Made by a program: the position numbers and the translations under genes
The notes under the pieces: generated by a model
Told to the model about the DNA's origin: nothing
Seen by the model: the letters and a program-made list of their open reading frames with translations, nothing else
The model's database searches: none
In this document: in pieces, positions 8,002 through 16,327 of the stretch
Numbering within the stretch: position 1 is the first letter of the stretch
Layout: every line of letters starts with the position of its first letter
IMG/VR virus record: IMGVR_UViG_3300050175_000080
Span: 1-37,376 of that record
Direction: 5' to 3' (one strand)
Origin: a virus
Length of the DNA: 37,376 nt

Positions 8002-8438
8002 TTCTCAAACTCCGTGACCAAATAATTTGGTGTTTTAAAGGTGCGGGCTGGTTTTAGCATTCTAGCAAAAATACATGCATGACGCCATTTAAGGGGCGTA
8101 AATCCTACTATCTTGCCGTATTTTTTAAGCTCTGTCTCCAACCATCTGCGGCAAATCCTAATCGCTTTTTTCCCTCGAATGACCCGCGCAAACGCAATAT
8201 GCACCATATATTTCGCTGGCGCATTTTTTAGCTTCTCAAGGATAATTACGCCGCGTATTTCTCCATTATCTAACACCCCCCAATGAAGCGCATGAATAAG
8301 TGCCTCTTCGCTAATGGTGTTTTCTGCAAACATGTGAGAACAATCATGCTTTGCCAGAAACTCTGTCGTGGTCATTGGCCCAATTTCCGTATAATTGAGC
8401 TTATAACGGCGTGGTTTCAATTTTATGCAGTTTTCCAT
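7998..8438 (-). CDS. P22 gp14-like head assembly protein (DUF2824/GNAT-like)
   Basis: The 146-aa product has an acetyltransferase-like outline: an N-terminal strand region, a central strand with YMVHIAFAR, then RGKKAIRICRRWL, resembling the GNAT strand plus pyrophosphate-loop helix. P22 gp14, assigned from memory to DUF2824, has this size and position and helps head assembly. The start at 8438 is supported by CGGAG about ten bases upstream. It overlaps the 3' end of the preceding gene by 38 bases in another frame; the frame remains open further upstream but without a ribosome site. Enzymatic activity is unproven. Confidence 0.62.
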   Translation of the reverse strand: MENCIKLKPRRYKLNYTEIGPMTTTEFLAKHDCSHMFAENTISEEALIHALHWGVLDNGEIRGVIILEKLKNAPAKYMVHIAFARVIRGKKAIRICRRWLETELKKYGKIVGFTPLKWRHACIFARMLKPARTFKTPNYLVTEFEK

Positions 8439-8670
8439 TGATAATAATCTCCGCTCGATGGCTGTTCTTGTTGTAGTACGTTGTCCCATTAGAATTGTCG
8501 CCCAACTCACCTGCGCTAATCGTAGGGAGGTGCGTCCCTTTTTGATTGAAATTATTCGACATTTGAGAGTAAGCACTTTTAAAGAATTTTTGCCAAGGGG
8601 CGGACATATTCCCCTCTTTATCCACCATCTTTTCTTTATATGGCGGATAAGCCACATTAAAAACACTCAT
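8401..8670 (-). CDS. Small virion-region protein at the tail-needle position, 89 aa
   Basis: The product begins MSVFNVAYPPYKEKMVD, followed by GNMSAPWQKFF, a pattern seen in short proteins beside podovirus tail-connector genes. The C-terminal half is polar and predicted to be beta. In P22 this slot holds the trimeric needle gp26 (about 233 aa, coiled coil). Here the protein is much shorter and lacks long heptads, so it may be a different plug or adaptor. The ATG overlaps the stop of the gp10-like gene as ATGA. Confidence 0.62.
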   Translation of the reverse strand: MSVFNVAYPPYKEKMVDKEGNMSAPWQKFFKSAYSQMSNNFNQKGTHLPTISAGELGDNSNGTTYYNKNSHRAEIIINGKLHKIETTPL

Positions 8671-11375
8671 TCAATACCTTCTTTTTCATAATAAGCCACA
8701 CCGCCCACCACAATGATGGGATAATTGCATTCAAATCGAATGATAGCTTCCAATACTCCCTTTGTATAGGAGCAATCGACTTGGCGTCTATTCACTGTCA
8801 AAGGCAGCGGGCCTTCAATAATCGAGAAATTGCGGCCACCATCCTCACTGATTGAAACCGTATAAACTGCATCCACTGGCCAATCTCCCAAATCATCAAT
8901 CGGAAAATCTAAATGGATTAAAATTCTGTTTAGTACAATAAATTCGCTCTCATCCTCAATCCTGAGTGAGTCAACGACATAATTATTAGGCAATTCACTT
9001 AAAGTGAAACTTGTGGGCAGTGAAGGGGAGCTATAGACAAAAAATTCACCAGCGACTGCATCATAAACCGTTTTAATACTATTCATGGATGCTGTCACTA
9101 AATGACGCTCTTGCACCCCTGAAATGCCATCTAATTGCGCCCATCGATTGTCTTCACTGATAAGAAAATAAGATGAGACTTCACCGACTGTTTGACTGTC
9201 CGCCAATCCAAGTAATATATAATCTTTTCCCCACCAATTGAGTGTTTGCAACGTGATGTCTTGCAAGTCATTATTGGATTTTAGCAGCGTATAGAACAAA
9301 GTATTGTCCAGTTGCATTTTTTTGTATTGACCATCTTTTATTTGAATAATGGTCAGCACATTAGCCTCATTAGAAAGGCACACAATCACATACGTACCTT
9401 TATAATAAGCCCATCTTGAAATCGGTAAGGTGAAAGTTTCCTCATCAGACAATGGCAATAAATGATAAGGAATGCTGAGATAGTTTTCTTTTCTAAAGGG
9501 AAAACCAGCAGCCCCAACATTCTGCCAAATTTCAATACCGCGCGAACCCAACAAATAGAATTGATCAACAGTTGTTATGATATCAACAATTGAACCCGCA
9601 TAAGTCGTGCTAATTAATCCTTCCAATCCTTCTGACGTGATAATATTGGATTCAAGTGTGTCAATACTAAGATTATCAATATTTTTGTAATAGAAAGATC
9701 CTTTATTTTCAGAATTTCTAAAAATAAAAGCATCTCCAGCAACCCAAAGGTTATCCGATGGAAGAAAATAGCCCGGTGCTCCCGATATAAATGTGTTAGT
9801 TTGAGCATCATAAGAAGCAATAACCGCATTTGCATCAATGTTACTAGAACCAACTTCATTAAAGAGAAAGTAATAGGTGAATATATCAACTTTTACGAAA
9901 TCCCTAAGTTCAAAGGTATAATTTTCAGAAATAGTATTTGATACGATTATAAGGGATGTTAGTCCAAACAACTTGCCGGATCTTATTCCTTTGCCAATAA
10001 GGTTAGCAATCCAGACCCCTCTGAATGCAGCAGTAGGAGAGTGAATAGTCCAAACCGTAGATACGAAAGTTTCTTGGTCAATATGTTGTTCTTTCCGTGT
10101 CACAATAACTGGCCCAAGTATATCAACGCGCCCCTCATAAAAAGATAAACGACTAAGTCCTTCTGCTGTGGTTAATCCGCATACAATAGTAATATTTCCA
10201 TTATTGCCAGATCCATCAGTTTCAATATATTTTCCTTGCGACACCGTCTGAATTGAGTGATTGAACATTTGAGTGCTATTAAGGAAAGTGAATCCGTCTG
10301 TGGTTGAATTATAAATAATTGCACTTAACCCATTTTCAGTAGCAATAACAATTCCGCCTTGAACTGCTGGCCCTCCCCCATCATCCACAGACTGACAAAT
10401 ATCATTCACAACATCTGATTTAATAAATACGCTGGTTGATAATGTAAATATTTCCCAGTCAGGTTCGAGCGTAGCATTAAAATTATCAGCCAACCCAAAT
10501 CCATCTCCTTGGCTAGCAATCATGATGGGTCGTTTTGAAGTGGCATAATCTTCTGCGCTCCTAGAATAGCGAAGAATAAAAGAGGCAGTATCCGAACGGA
10601 ACGGAGAATCATAAACCATAAAATTAGTAGTAGGGATTTCATATACTAAAATGACTCGGCTTTCTCCTTTTCCACAACTAATATAAACGGTTCCTAGTAT
10701 ATCAATTATAAGGCTATTAAAATTAGATAGATTAGCAGGAAGCGTAGTTATTTGAGTAAGTGTTGGGGAAGGAAAAGACATCTGATAAAGATTACTGTCA
10801 TCAATAAGATAAATATCATTCGATAAAACATTATAGGCAATATCAATAATCTTTATATCAACTGAAACTAAAGTATCCTCTAAGGCAATCCCACTAGCTT
10901 GAGGCAAATAACTTCCAACAGCTCCTACAAACCCAACATAATAGGTATCATTGAAGTTATCACAAATATTAAATGCGGTTAATGCTTTAAAGTTCCCAAC
11001 AATTGGCCCATCACCATCGGCTTGGAAATTAAAAGTTCTGTACCCATAATTTCCTTCATCGCCTAAACCTTTATGCGCTACCATGAAATCAATATCAAGT
11101 GATTCACCACCGCCAACAGGCGTGGCACTAGATGCCATAAACAAAGCTTCTAATGGCTCACCGGCTGCGCCAATAAAGTTATTGTTTTGTATTTTGTAAC
11201 TAATCTGAAAGGCTGCATCAACCGTAATAGGCGCAAAGGCATTATTGAGTAAATATTGTGGAACAGGATAACAATGCTTTTCCCAAGGGATGGCATTAAG
11301 CATTTGGCCTTGATAGAAGAACTGGACATCACTTCGATAGCCGCCTGAAAAATCTAATTTGAATGTTTTAGGCAT
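8667..11375 (-). CDS. P22 gp10-like packaged-DNA stabilisation / tail hub protein
   Basis: In P22, gp10 binds below gp4 and closes the packaged head. At 902 aa this protein is nearly twice P22 gp10 (472 aa). The C-terminal half has the phrase GSRGIEIWQNVGAAGFPF at about residues 610-630, which I associate with podoviral DNA-stabilisation proteins, followed by a beta-propeller-like region (ISRWAYYKGTYVIVCLSNEA). The N-terminal 550 residues are also beta-rich with repeated Y/F-V/I strands, perhaps an extra propeller. The gene lies just after the gp4-like gene, three bases away. Family assignment is good; the extra half is unexplained. Confidence 0.75.
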   Translation of the reverse strand: MPKTFKLDFSGGYRSDVQFFYQGQMLNAIPWEKHCYPVPQYLLNNAFAPITVDAAFQISYKIQNNNFIGAAGEPLEALFMASSATPVGGGESLDIDFMVAHKGLGDEGNYGYRTFNFQADGDGPIVGNFKALTAFNICDNFNDTYYVGFVGAVGSYLPQASGIALEDTLVSVDIKIIDIAYNVLSNDIYLIDDSNLYQMSFPSPTLTQITTLPANLSNFNSLIIDILGTVYISCGKGESRVILVYEIPTTNFMVYDSPFRSDTASFILRYSRSAEDYATSKRPIMIASQGDGFGLADNFNATLEPDWEIFTLSTSVFIKSDVVNDICQSVDDGGGPAVQGGIVIATENGLSAIIYNSTTDGFTFLNSTQMFNHSIQTVSQGKYIETDGSGNNGNITIVCGLTTAEGLSRLSFYEGRVDILGPVIVTRKEQHIDQETFVSTVWTIHSPTAAFRGVWIANLIGKGIRSGKLFGLTSLIIVSNTISENYTFELRDFVKVDIFTYYFLFNEVGSSNIDANAVIASYDAQTNTFISGAPGYFLPSDNLWVAGDAFIFRNSENKGSFYYKNIDNLSIDTLESNIITSEGLEGLISTTYAGSIVDIITTVDQFYLLGSRGIEIWQNVGAAGFPFRKENYLSIPYHLLPLSDEETFTLPISRWAYYKGTYVIVCLSNEANVLTIIQIKDGQYKKMQLDNTLFYTLLKSNNDLQDITLQTLNWWGKDYILLGLADSQTVGEVSSYFLISEDNRWAQLDGISGVQERHLVTASMNSIKTVYDAVAGEFFVYSSPSLPTSFTLSELPNNYVVDSLRIEDESEFIVLNRILIHLDFPIDDLGDWPVDAVYTVSISEDGGRNFSIIEGPLPLTVNRRQVDCSYTKGVLEAIIRFECNYPIIVVGGVAYYEKEGIE

Positions 11376-11377
11376 AA

Positions 11378-12112
11378 TTAATTGTACGGATAATTATTGA
11401 AGTAAGAACGCTCGCCTAATCTTGAAAGATCATTAGGACTGCTGTCAATTGGCGCGTTTACATGTAATATTCTCTCATATTCTTTTAAATCTTGTTCATA
11501 ACCACGCTTGTTCCACAAATCTCGTGTGCCCCCTTCATTGGATAGTTCCTTGGCTAGTAAATAGGTTAAGTAATTAATAAAGGTGGTTTCAATCGTGGCA
11601 CTTGGAGAGGCCGCATCTTCATAAATTCTTAATCCACTCAAAAAGAGAACAATAGGCGCATTAGTCGGTTGTGGTTGTAATAAACATTTCGTATATATAT
11701 TATTATTTTGCAGTTCATTGGCATAATAGAATGTACCAGGCGTACCTACCGTTGCAAGATAATCCGTTTGATTGAGCGTTGCCAGTCCTCGCACTAATAG
11801 AGACGCACGGGATTCAGGCAAATTAATAGCCGCTCCGAAGATCATCTTAAATGGGGCCTCATCAATCACAGTGATATTGCTACCACCCGTAATATTGCGG
11901 CCAATATAGATAAAGCCCGTATTAAGATTTTGAATGGCCAGTTGAGAAAAAAAGCTCGAAAATGCTAACTGAAGTTTTCGGGCGTCTAAAATGTTATTAA
12001 GCATTTGCTCGCCATCTGCCTCTTCAGTTGCTGAAATCGTATCGCCTGCCTTCTTTGATTGAAGACCGGCAATATAATAGGCTCTTTGAATTATCGAACT
12101 GACATCAGCCAT
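11378..12112 (-). CDS. P22 gp4-like head-to-tail connector
   Basis: The 244-aa product starts MADVSSIIQRAYYIAGL and continues with a mostly helical fold. Its C-terminus has a helix (TFINYLTYLLAKELS) followed by EYERILHVNA, as in P22-type tail accessory factor gp4, which forms the ring under the portal. The P22 protein is about 166 aa, so this one is extended. The start overlaps the stop of the coat gene as TAATG. Position between coat and the gp10-like gene matches the P22 order and is the main support. Confidence 0.75.
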   Translation of the reverse strand: MADVSSIIQRAYYIAGLQSKKAGDTISATEEADGEQMLNNILDARKLQLAFSSFFSQLAIQNLNTGFIYIGRNITGGSNITVIDEAPFKMIFGAAINLPESRASLLVRGLATLNQTDYLATVGTPGTFYYANELQNNNIYTKCLLQPQPTNAPIVLFLSGLRIYEDAASPSATIETTFINYLTYLLAKELSNEGGTRDLWNKRGYEQDLKEYERILHVNAPIDSSPNDLSRLGERSYFNNYPYN

Positions 12113-13449
12113 TAATTACTGCTCATTACTCGGATAAGATAAGCTTCATCCATACCAGCACCATATAAACATGCCAATTCATGTTGGTTAGTTTCTTGCG
12201 ATAAGCTACCTTGAGATGCCCATCTTAAGCTAACACCTTTGCCATCACTCCATTTAACTGTTGCATTATCGATGCGTTTCAGTTTTGGAGAAGCAAAAGA
12301 AATGCCAGATTTTGTAATGTAGTTTCCAGCCACATGATCACCGAAGAAATCAACAAATGTTCCAACAGGAATCACGTTCGCAGGCGCGTCCACTACTTGA
12401 AAGTTACCTTCAGTTTTAATAGCAGTCGTAACTGGAATAGTCACAGTGCCGCCACCAGTCACAGTATAATAGCCTTCTGTATCAGCCAAGAATGTGAAGT
12501 TGGCATTTTCACCTGGAGGAGGGCCAGCCGTGAAATCAACATTAGTGGCATCAGCAGCAACAATAAACGATGGCTTGTCTTCAGCAGCCGAGATGATATT
12601 AAACTCACTACGACCAACTGAGCGCACATTTGCGCTATTAAATTCAAGCGGAGAACCCACACGAATAATTGCGCCAGGTGTCATATTGGCCAGATCAATA
12701 GTCGTTGCACCATTAGTAATATTAGTAGCAACAGTGGTTGTACCATTGTCATTAAGCGCATTGCCTGTTTTGAACAATTTAACATTATGATAAGACTGTA
12801 AATCTCCAAAATAACCGAGAGTAGGGTTAGACGCTGATAAAGCAGGATTAGAGGCTTTAGTATTGAAATAAGGCCCAAATGACGCTTGGATATCAGTGCC
12901 AGCACGTAAAGACGTGAGAAGACAACCTAAGTCAGGCATATTATGCAATCTGGCCTTTTCGCAAATCCGACCTAGACTGGTTTGATTTCCTAGCGATGAA
13001 CTAGCTGAGCCTGCTAATATCCGGGACTTTAGTAAAAGCTTTTCATAAATATAGCCAGTTACATGGTTTTTTTGGCTGCCCGTAGCCGCGCGAACGGTTT
13101 CATCATCTACAACATCATTGTTGAGATAAAATTTCTCATTGACCGTGTTAATTTTGAAGTCCGCATAGAAAAACTTTTCAATCGGAACATCAATCGTTTC
13201 CATTTCGACTGGCTGGATATTTTTTGTAATGGCCCCATTGAATTGAGAAGGATCAAGCGTTTCTCCCTTGGTAGTCGGGCGTCTTCTGACCTGTACAGTC
13301 GTACCAACCCCAAATTGACCTACTTCCCATTCTTGAGTTCGGTTAACAATTTCAGTATTGGCATACCGTAAGTAGGGAACTGTATTTTGAAATGCAGCAT
13401 TATAAGCATCCAGCACTCGCTGGGTACTGGTATAAACATTCATAGACAT
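12112..13449 (-). CDS. Major capsid (coat) protein, P22 gp5-like
   Basis: At 445 aa it is close to P22 coat (430 aa). The N-terminal part (NTVPYLRYANTEI, then GTTVQVRRRP and an EMETIDVPIEKFFYADFK segment) is typical of P22-family HK97-fold coat proteins, where a long helix precedes the E-loop. A Thr/Gly-rich inserted domain at about residues 220-360 corresponds to the region where P22 coat has its I-domain. A GAGGT ribosome site precedes the ATG. It follows the scaffold gene by 21 bases, the usual stoichiometric pairing. Confidence 0.88.
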   Translation of the reverse strand: MSMNVYTSTQRVLDAYNAAFQNTVPYLRYANTEIVNRTQEWEVGQFGVGTTVQVRRRPTTKGETLDPSQFNGAITKNIQPVEMETIDVPIEKFFYADFKINTVNEKFYLNNDVVDDETVRAATGSQKNHVTGYIYEKLLLKSRILAGSASSSLGNQTSLGRICEKARLHNMPDLGCLLTSLRAGTDIQASFGPYFNTKASNPALSASNPTLGYFGDLQSYHNVKLFKTGNALNDNGTTTVATNITNGATTIDLANMTPGAIIRVGSPLEFNSANVRSVGRSEFNIISAAEDKPSFIVAADATNVDFTAGPPPGENANFTFLADTEGYYTVTGGGTVTIPVTTAIKTEGNFQVVDAPANVIPVGTFVDFFGDHVAGNYITKSGISFASPKLKRIDNATVKWSDGKGVSLRWASQGSLSQETNQHELACLYGAGMDEAYLIRVMSSN

Positions 13450-13470
13450 CGTGAAAGTACCTCATAAAAG

Positions 13471-14217
13471 TTACTTCCTGAATCTATCCATAAAATAATC
13501 AAAGCCTTTTTCGGAGGGGCCAGTTTTAGGTTGCCCACCCACTTTGCCTATAGGAGCCATCGGTGCTTTAGCTTTTTTCGGAGCTGCCTTCGGATTGCGA
13601 ATATCTTTCAACATTTTCCGTATTGATCGGTATTCCACATCTGGTACACCATACGAAAAGTTTGATGTTTCCATTTGCTTTTCCAATGCAGCTAGCTCAT
13701 GAGGCTCAATGCCATCAATTACACATTGCTGAATCGTCGCTTGTGATAATAACATCACATTACTATCTTTATCTGCTAGGATATCCTGTACTTGACGACC
13801 TATTTCGCTTTCTGCCGCATCTTCCGAACGCCGTAAAGCTAAAACTTCTTTGTCAAATGTCTTTGCGCCGCGCTGATATTGTCGGTCTATCTGCCCATAG
13901 TTTTGATTCTGTGGATATTCAGGTTGTGGTTTAGTTTCCGCAGGAGTAGTGGGTGTCTCTGATTTTTTATCAACCTGATTGTAAAGGGCTTGAACCGCCT
14001 CTAACATCTCATCTTGCTTGGCTTCCATCTGTCTGATTTCAGCTTGCAGTTCTCGATATCGTGGCTTTTTCTTAGGGGTACTTTTTGGCGCTTCTTCGGC
14101 CTCATTTCCCTGCTCTTCAGTCTCTACATTTTCTTGTTCAGGTGATTCTTGCTCAGGTAAAGCGGTACTTTCACTATTTTCCACATTCTCTACATTCGCG
14201 TTTTCATCAAATGACAT
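13471..14217 (-). CDS. Scaffolding protein
   Basis: The 248-aa protein is highly charged and low in complexity. Its acidic N-terminus repeats short NVENVE and EQE runs, a basic patch KSTPKKKPR follows at about residues 47-55, then long helices rich in Gln, Glu and Arg, and a basic C-terminus ends GFDYFMDRFRK. P22-type scaffolds are helical and bind coat through a basic C-terminal helix-turn-helix. Position between portal and coat gives the call. AGGAG precedes the ATG, and the gene has its own upstream promoter-like signal. Confidence 0.75.
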   Translation of the reverse strand: MSFDENANVENVENSESTALPEQESPEQENVETEEQGNEAEEAPKSTPKKKPRYRELQAEIRQMEAKQDEMLEAVQALYNQVDKKSETPTTPAETKPQPEYPQNQNYGQIDRQYQRGAKTFDKEVLALRRSEDAAESEIGRQVQDILADKDSNVMLLSQATIQQCVIDGIEPHELAALEKQMETSNFSYGVPDVEYRSIRKMLKDIRNPKAAPKKAKAPMAPIGKVGGQPKTGPSEKGFDYFMDRFRK

Positions 14218-14243
14218 ACTATCTCCTATTGTATTAAACCTTT

Positions 14244-14271
14244 AGTATATCACGAGAAAAGATAGATGCAA
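14244..14271 (-). promoter_or_regulatory. Promoter-like signal upstream of the scaffold gene
   Basis: On the minus strand TTGCAT (14266-14271), a 16-base spacer and TATACT (14244-14249) lie in the 79-base gap between portal and scaffold, the largest gap in the head operon. The upstream edge touches the 12-bp palindrome at 14271-14282. Extra transcription of scaffold and coat, which are needed in large amounts, would make sense. Confidence 0.45.
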
Positions 14272-14282
14272 TGTTATAACAT
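14271..14282. promoter_or_regulatory. 12-bp perfect palindrome upstream of the scaffold gene
   Basis: ATGTTATAACAT is identical to the site at 3069-3080. It abuts the -35 element of the promoter-like signal, where an activator or repressor would bind. A direct ATAACAT half-site follows immediately. Confidence 0.5.
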
Positions 14283-14296
14283 AACATTAAGGAAAG

Positions 14297-16327
14297 CTAA
14301 AAATTAGACATCCGACCAACAGCGTCTAGGCGTGCCTTTTCAATTTCGGCTTCAGCTTTGACAATTTCAGCATGAGACCGCTCTAGGCTTGCCTTTTCTT
14401 TGGCGTCTGCTTCTTCCATGCCAAGCTGGAACTTGGACGCACTTTCTAGCTCTTCCATTTGCTGTTTAGCCTTCTTGAGTTCCAGTTCTACCCGCTTGAG
14501 TTCCAGTTCTTCTTGTTGAATAGCTAGTTTTTGTTGCTGCCCTTGGAGTTTCATTTGATGCTCTTGCTGGACTTGCTGTTGTGCTGCCCCTTGCATTTGT
14601 TGTTGCTGCTGTTGGTTCTGCTCACCCATTTGTTCTATTTGACGCATGTCATCTGATTGCATGAGCTTGTACATCTGTGGATTAGAGTAAGCAATAAATT
14701 TGTTAAATACATCTAACAATCCAGGCAAGTTAGGTATTTCCATAGCTTCCATCATCATTGGAGCCATAAGAACTTTCATCTGATCAGGAGCAGATTTGTA
14801 GATTTCAATCATCATTTGAAGCGTGCGCTCTTTCTGAATCGCAAAGGCAGCACCGACCTGAATAGAGATATGATAAGCATTAGTATCGAACTCATCATCA
14901 TTGAAATTAAGTCCTTCCTGATCATCGCTGTTAATACTGAAAGCATCTTTGCCAGAGATGATTTCATTAGGGGCGACATATACTTTGGGTATCATTTCTT
15001 TCAGCACATCCCCCAATTTTTCAATCGCCATTAGCATTGGGTGCAAGTAAAAGTAAATCGGCAGATTGCCTTGAGTGATTTGCATGGATTGGGTTTGGCT
15101 AGATATTTGAGGGGTAGAGTTACCTTGAGTGGCCTCATATCTTCCGAGCGTACTATCAACCTGCGCCATGTTTTCTTGGTACATTTTTAAAAGCGTCATA
15201 GGCACTTCTTCGGCTGGCCATCGAATGGGTCGATTATTGGGGTCGCTCAAGTCCATTATGATGTTAGCTGGCTCCATTGGATTTTTAAGCTTGTTCATGG
15301 TGGCGTCTGGTAAGTCTTTTGGCCAGATAGTTGTGGGTTTACGCATGTAAAGCACAGACGCGCAAAGCTGTGCTAACATGATATTCTGAAACCGCTGGAT
15401 GCCGTGAGTTTCATAGCCGTATGAAATCGGATAGTACCGACCTGCAATGATTGTGTGATAACCTTGACACGCAATAAGTGGAAATGAGTGGATAGTTAAT
15501 TCTTTCTCTTCAAGAATTTCTACACCTGAAAGCTTATAAGACATGATTTTGCTAGGGGTTACTTCACGTTCCTGTACAATTGCCTCTCCAGGTGGAAGCA
15601 CATCCTTATCAGTAAGCACTAAGCCCGAAGTCGTGAGATACTGTTTAAACTTTTTGCCTTGAACTTTCCTAAAATGATGCGCTATCACAATTTGATTATC
15701 GTCCTCGCTATTCATCCAAGTATCAGTGATGCCAGCTTCATATCTTTCAAAATCGAGTGGGGCTGCTTTTGGATATTCGGCCTTAAAAGCTGCCTTTGAC
15801 ATCCGACATAGATACCCCATAAATTCGCCATCTTGTTTGGTAATGTGAGTTGCTGCGGGGTCAAAATAGAAGTTTTCAAAACCAATCGGATCAATGCGTA
15901 TTTTTTGTTCAAAGCCTCCATTCGGATCGACATAATCATTATAGACATACAGCGCACTATTCATCCCTGTCCTAAGCAGCGTATCATAGACATCTACAAA
16001 TGCCGACTTCCCGTCTTTTAAAATCATCTCGATTAATGCTTGATAGGTTTTGACTGCCTTTTCTGACGCTCCCTTTTTCCCTTTCACTTCCAGTGCGGGC
16101 ACATTGGCAGCGAACTCGGCAACCGCTGTCTTGATATGCTTAGCAATGATGTTTTGTTGTACCTTGGGCATTTTCATTTTCTTCAGTACTTGGACATCTT
16201 CCAAAGACCATTGAGATTGGCCGTAGCCAAAAGATCGTTGTTCAGACGCATCGTCTAACGGCTCGCTAAACAGGTTGTAATAAGTTTCTATCTGGTTACT
16301 TAAGTCATCAAATCGTGTGCTACTCAT
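14297..16327 (-). CDS. Portal protein, P22 gp1-like
   Basis: The dodecameric portal forms the DNA entry channel at one head vertex. At 676 aa it is close to P22 portal (725 aa). The N-terminal 400 residues show the expected pattern: NIIAKHIKTAVAEFAANVP, a crown/wing region with DPIGFENFYFDPAATH, and a clip/stem region GIQRFQNIMLAQL. The C-terminal 120 residues are almost pure coiled coil rich in Gln, Glu and Lys, matching the P22 barrel. The ATG overlaps the terL stop as ATGA. Confidence 0.9.
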   Translation of the reverse strand: MSSTRFDDLSNQIETYYNLFSEPLDDASEQRSFGYGQSQWSLEDVQVLKKMKMPKVQQNIIAKHIKTAVAEFAANVPALEVKGKKGASEKAVKTYQALIEMILKDGKSAFVDVYDTLLRTGMNSALYVYNDYVDPNGGFEQKIRIDPIGFENFYFDPAATHITKQDGEFMGYLCRMSKAAFKAEYPKAAPLDFERYEAGITDTWMNSEDDNQIVIAHHFRKVQGKKFKQYLTTSGLVLTDKDVLPPGEAIVQEREVTPSKIMSYKLSGVEILEEKELTIHSFPLIACQGYHTIIAGRYYPISYGYETHGIQRFQNIMLAQLCASVLYMRKPTTIWPKDLPDATMNKLKNPMEPANIIMDLSDPNNRPIRWPAEEVPMTLLKMYQENMAQVDSTLGRYEATQGNSTPQISSQTQSMQITQGNLPIYFYLHPMLMAIEKLGDVLKEMIPKVYVAPNEIISGKDAFSINSDDQEGLNFNDDEFDTNAYHISIQVGAAFAIQKERTLQMMIEIYKSAPDQMKVLMAPMMMEAMEIPNLPGLLDVFNKFIAYSNPQMYKLMQSDDMRQIEQMGEQNQQQQQQMQGAAQQQVQQEHQMKLQGQQQKLAIQQEELELKRVELELKKAKQQMEELESASKFQLGMEEADAKEKASLERSHAEIVKAEAEIEKARLDAVGRMSNF

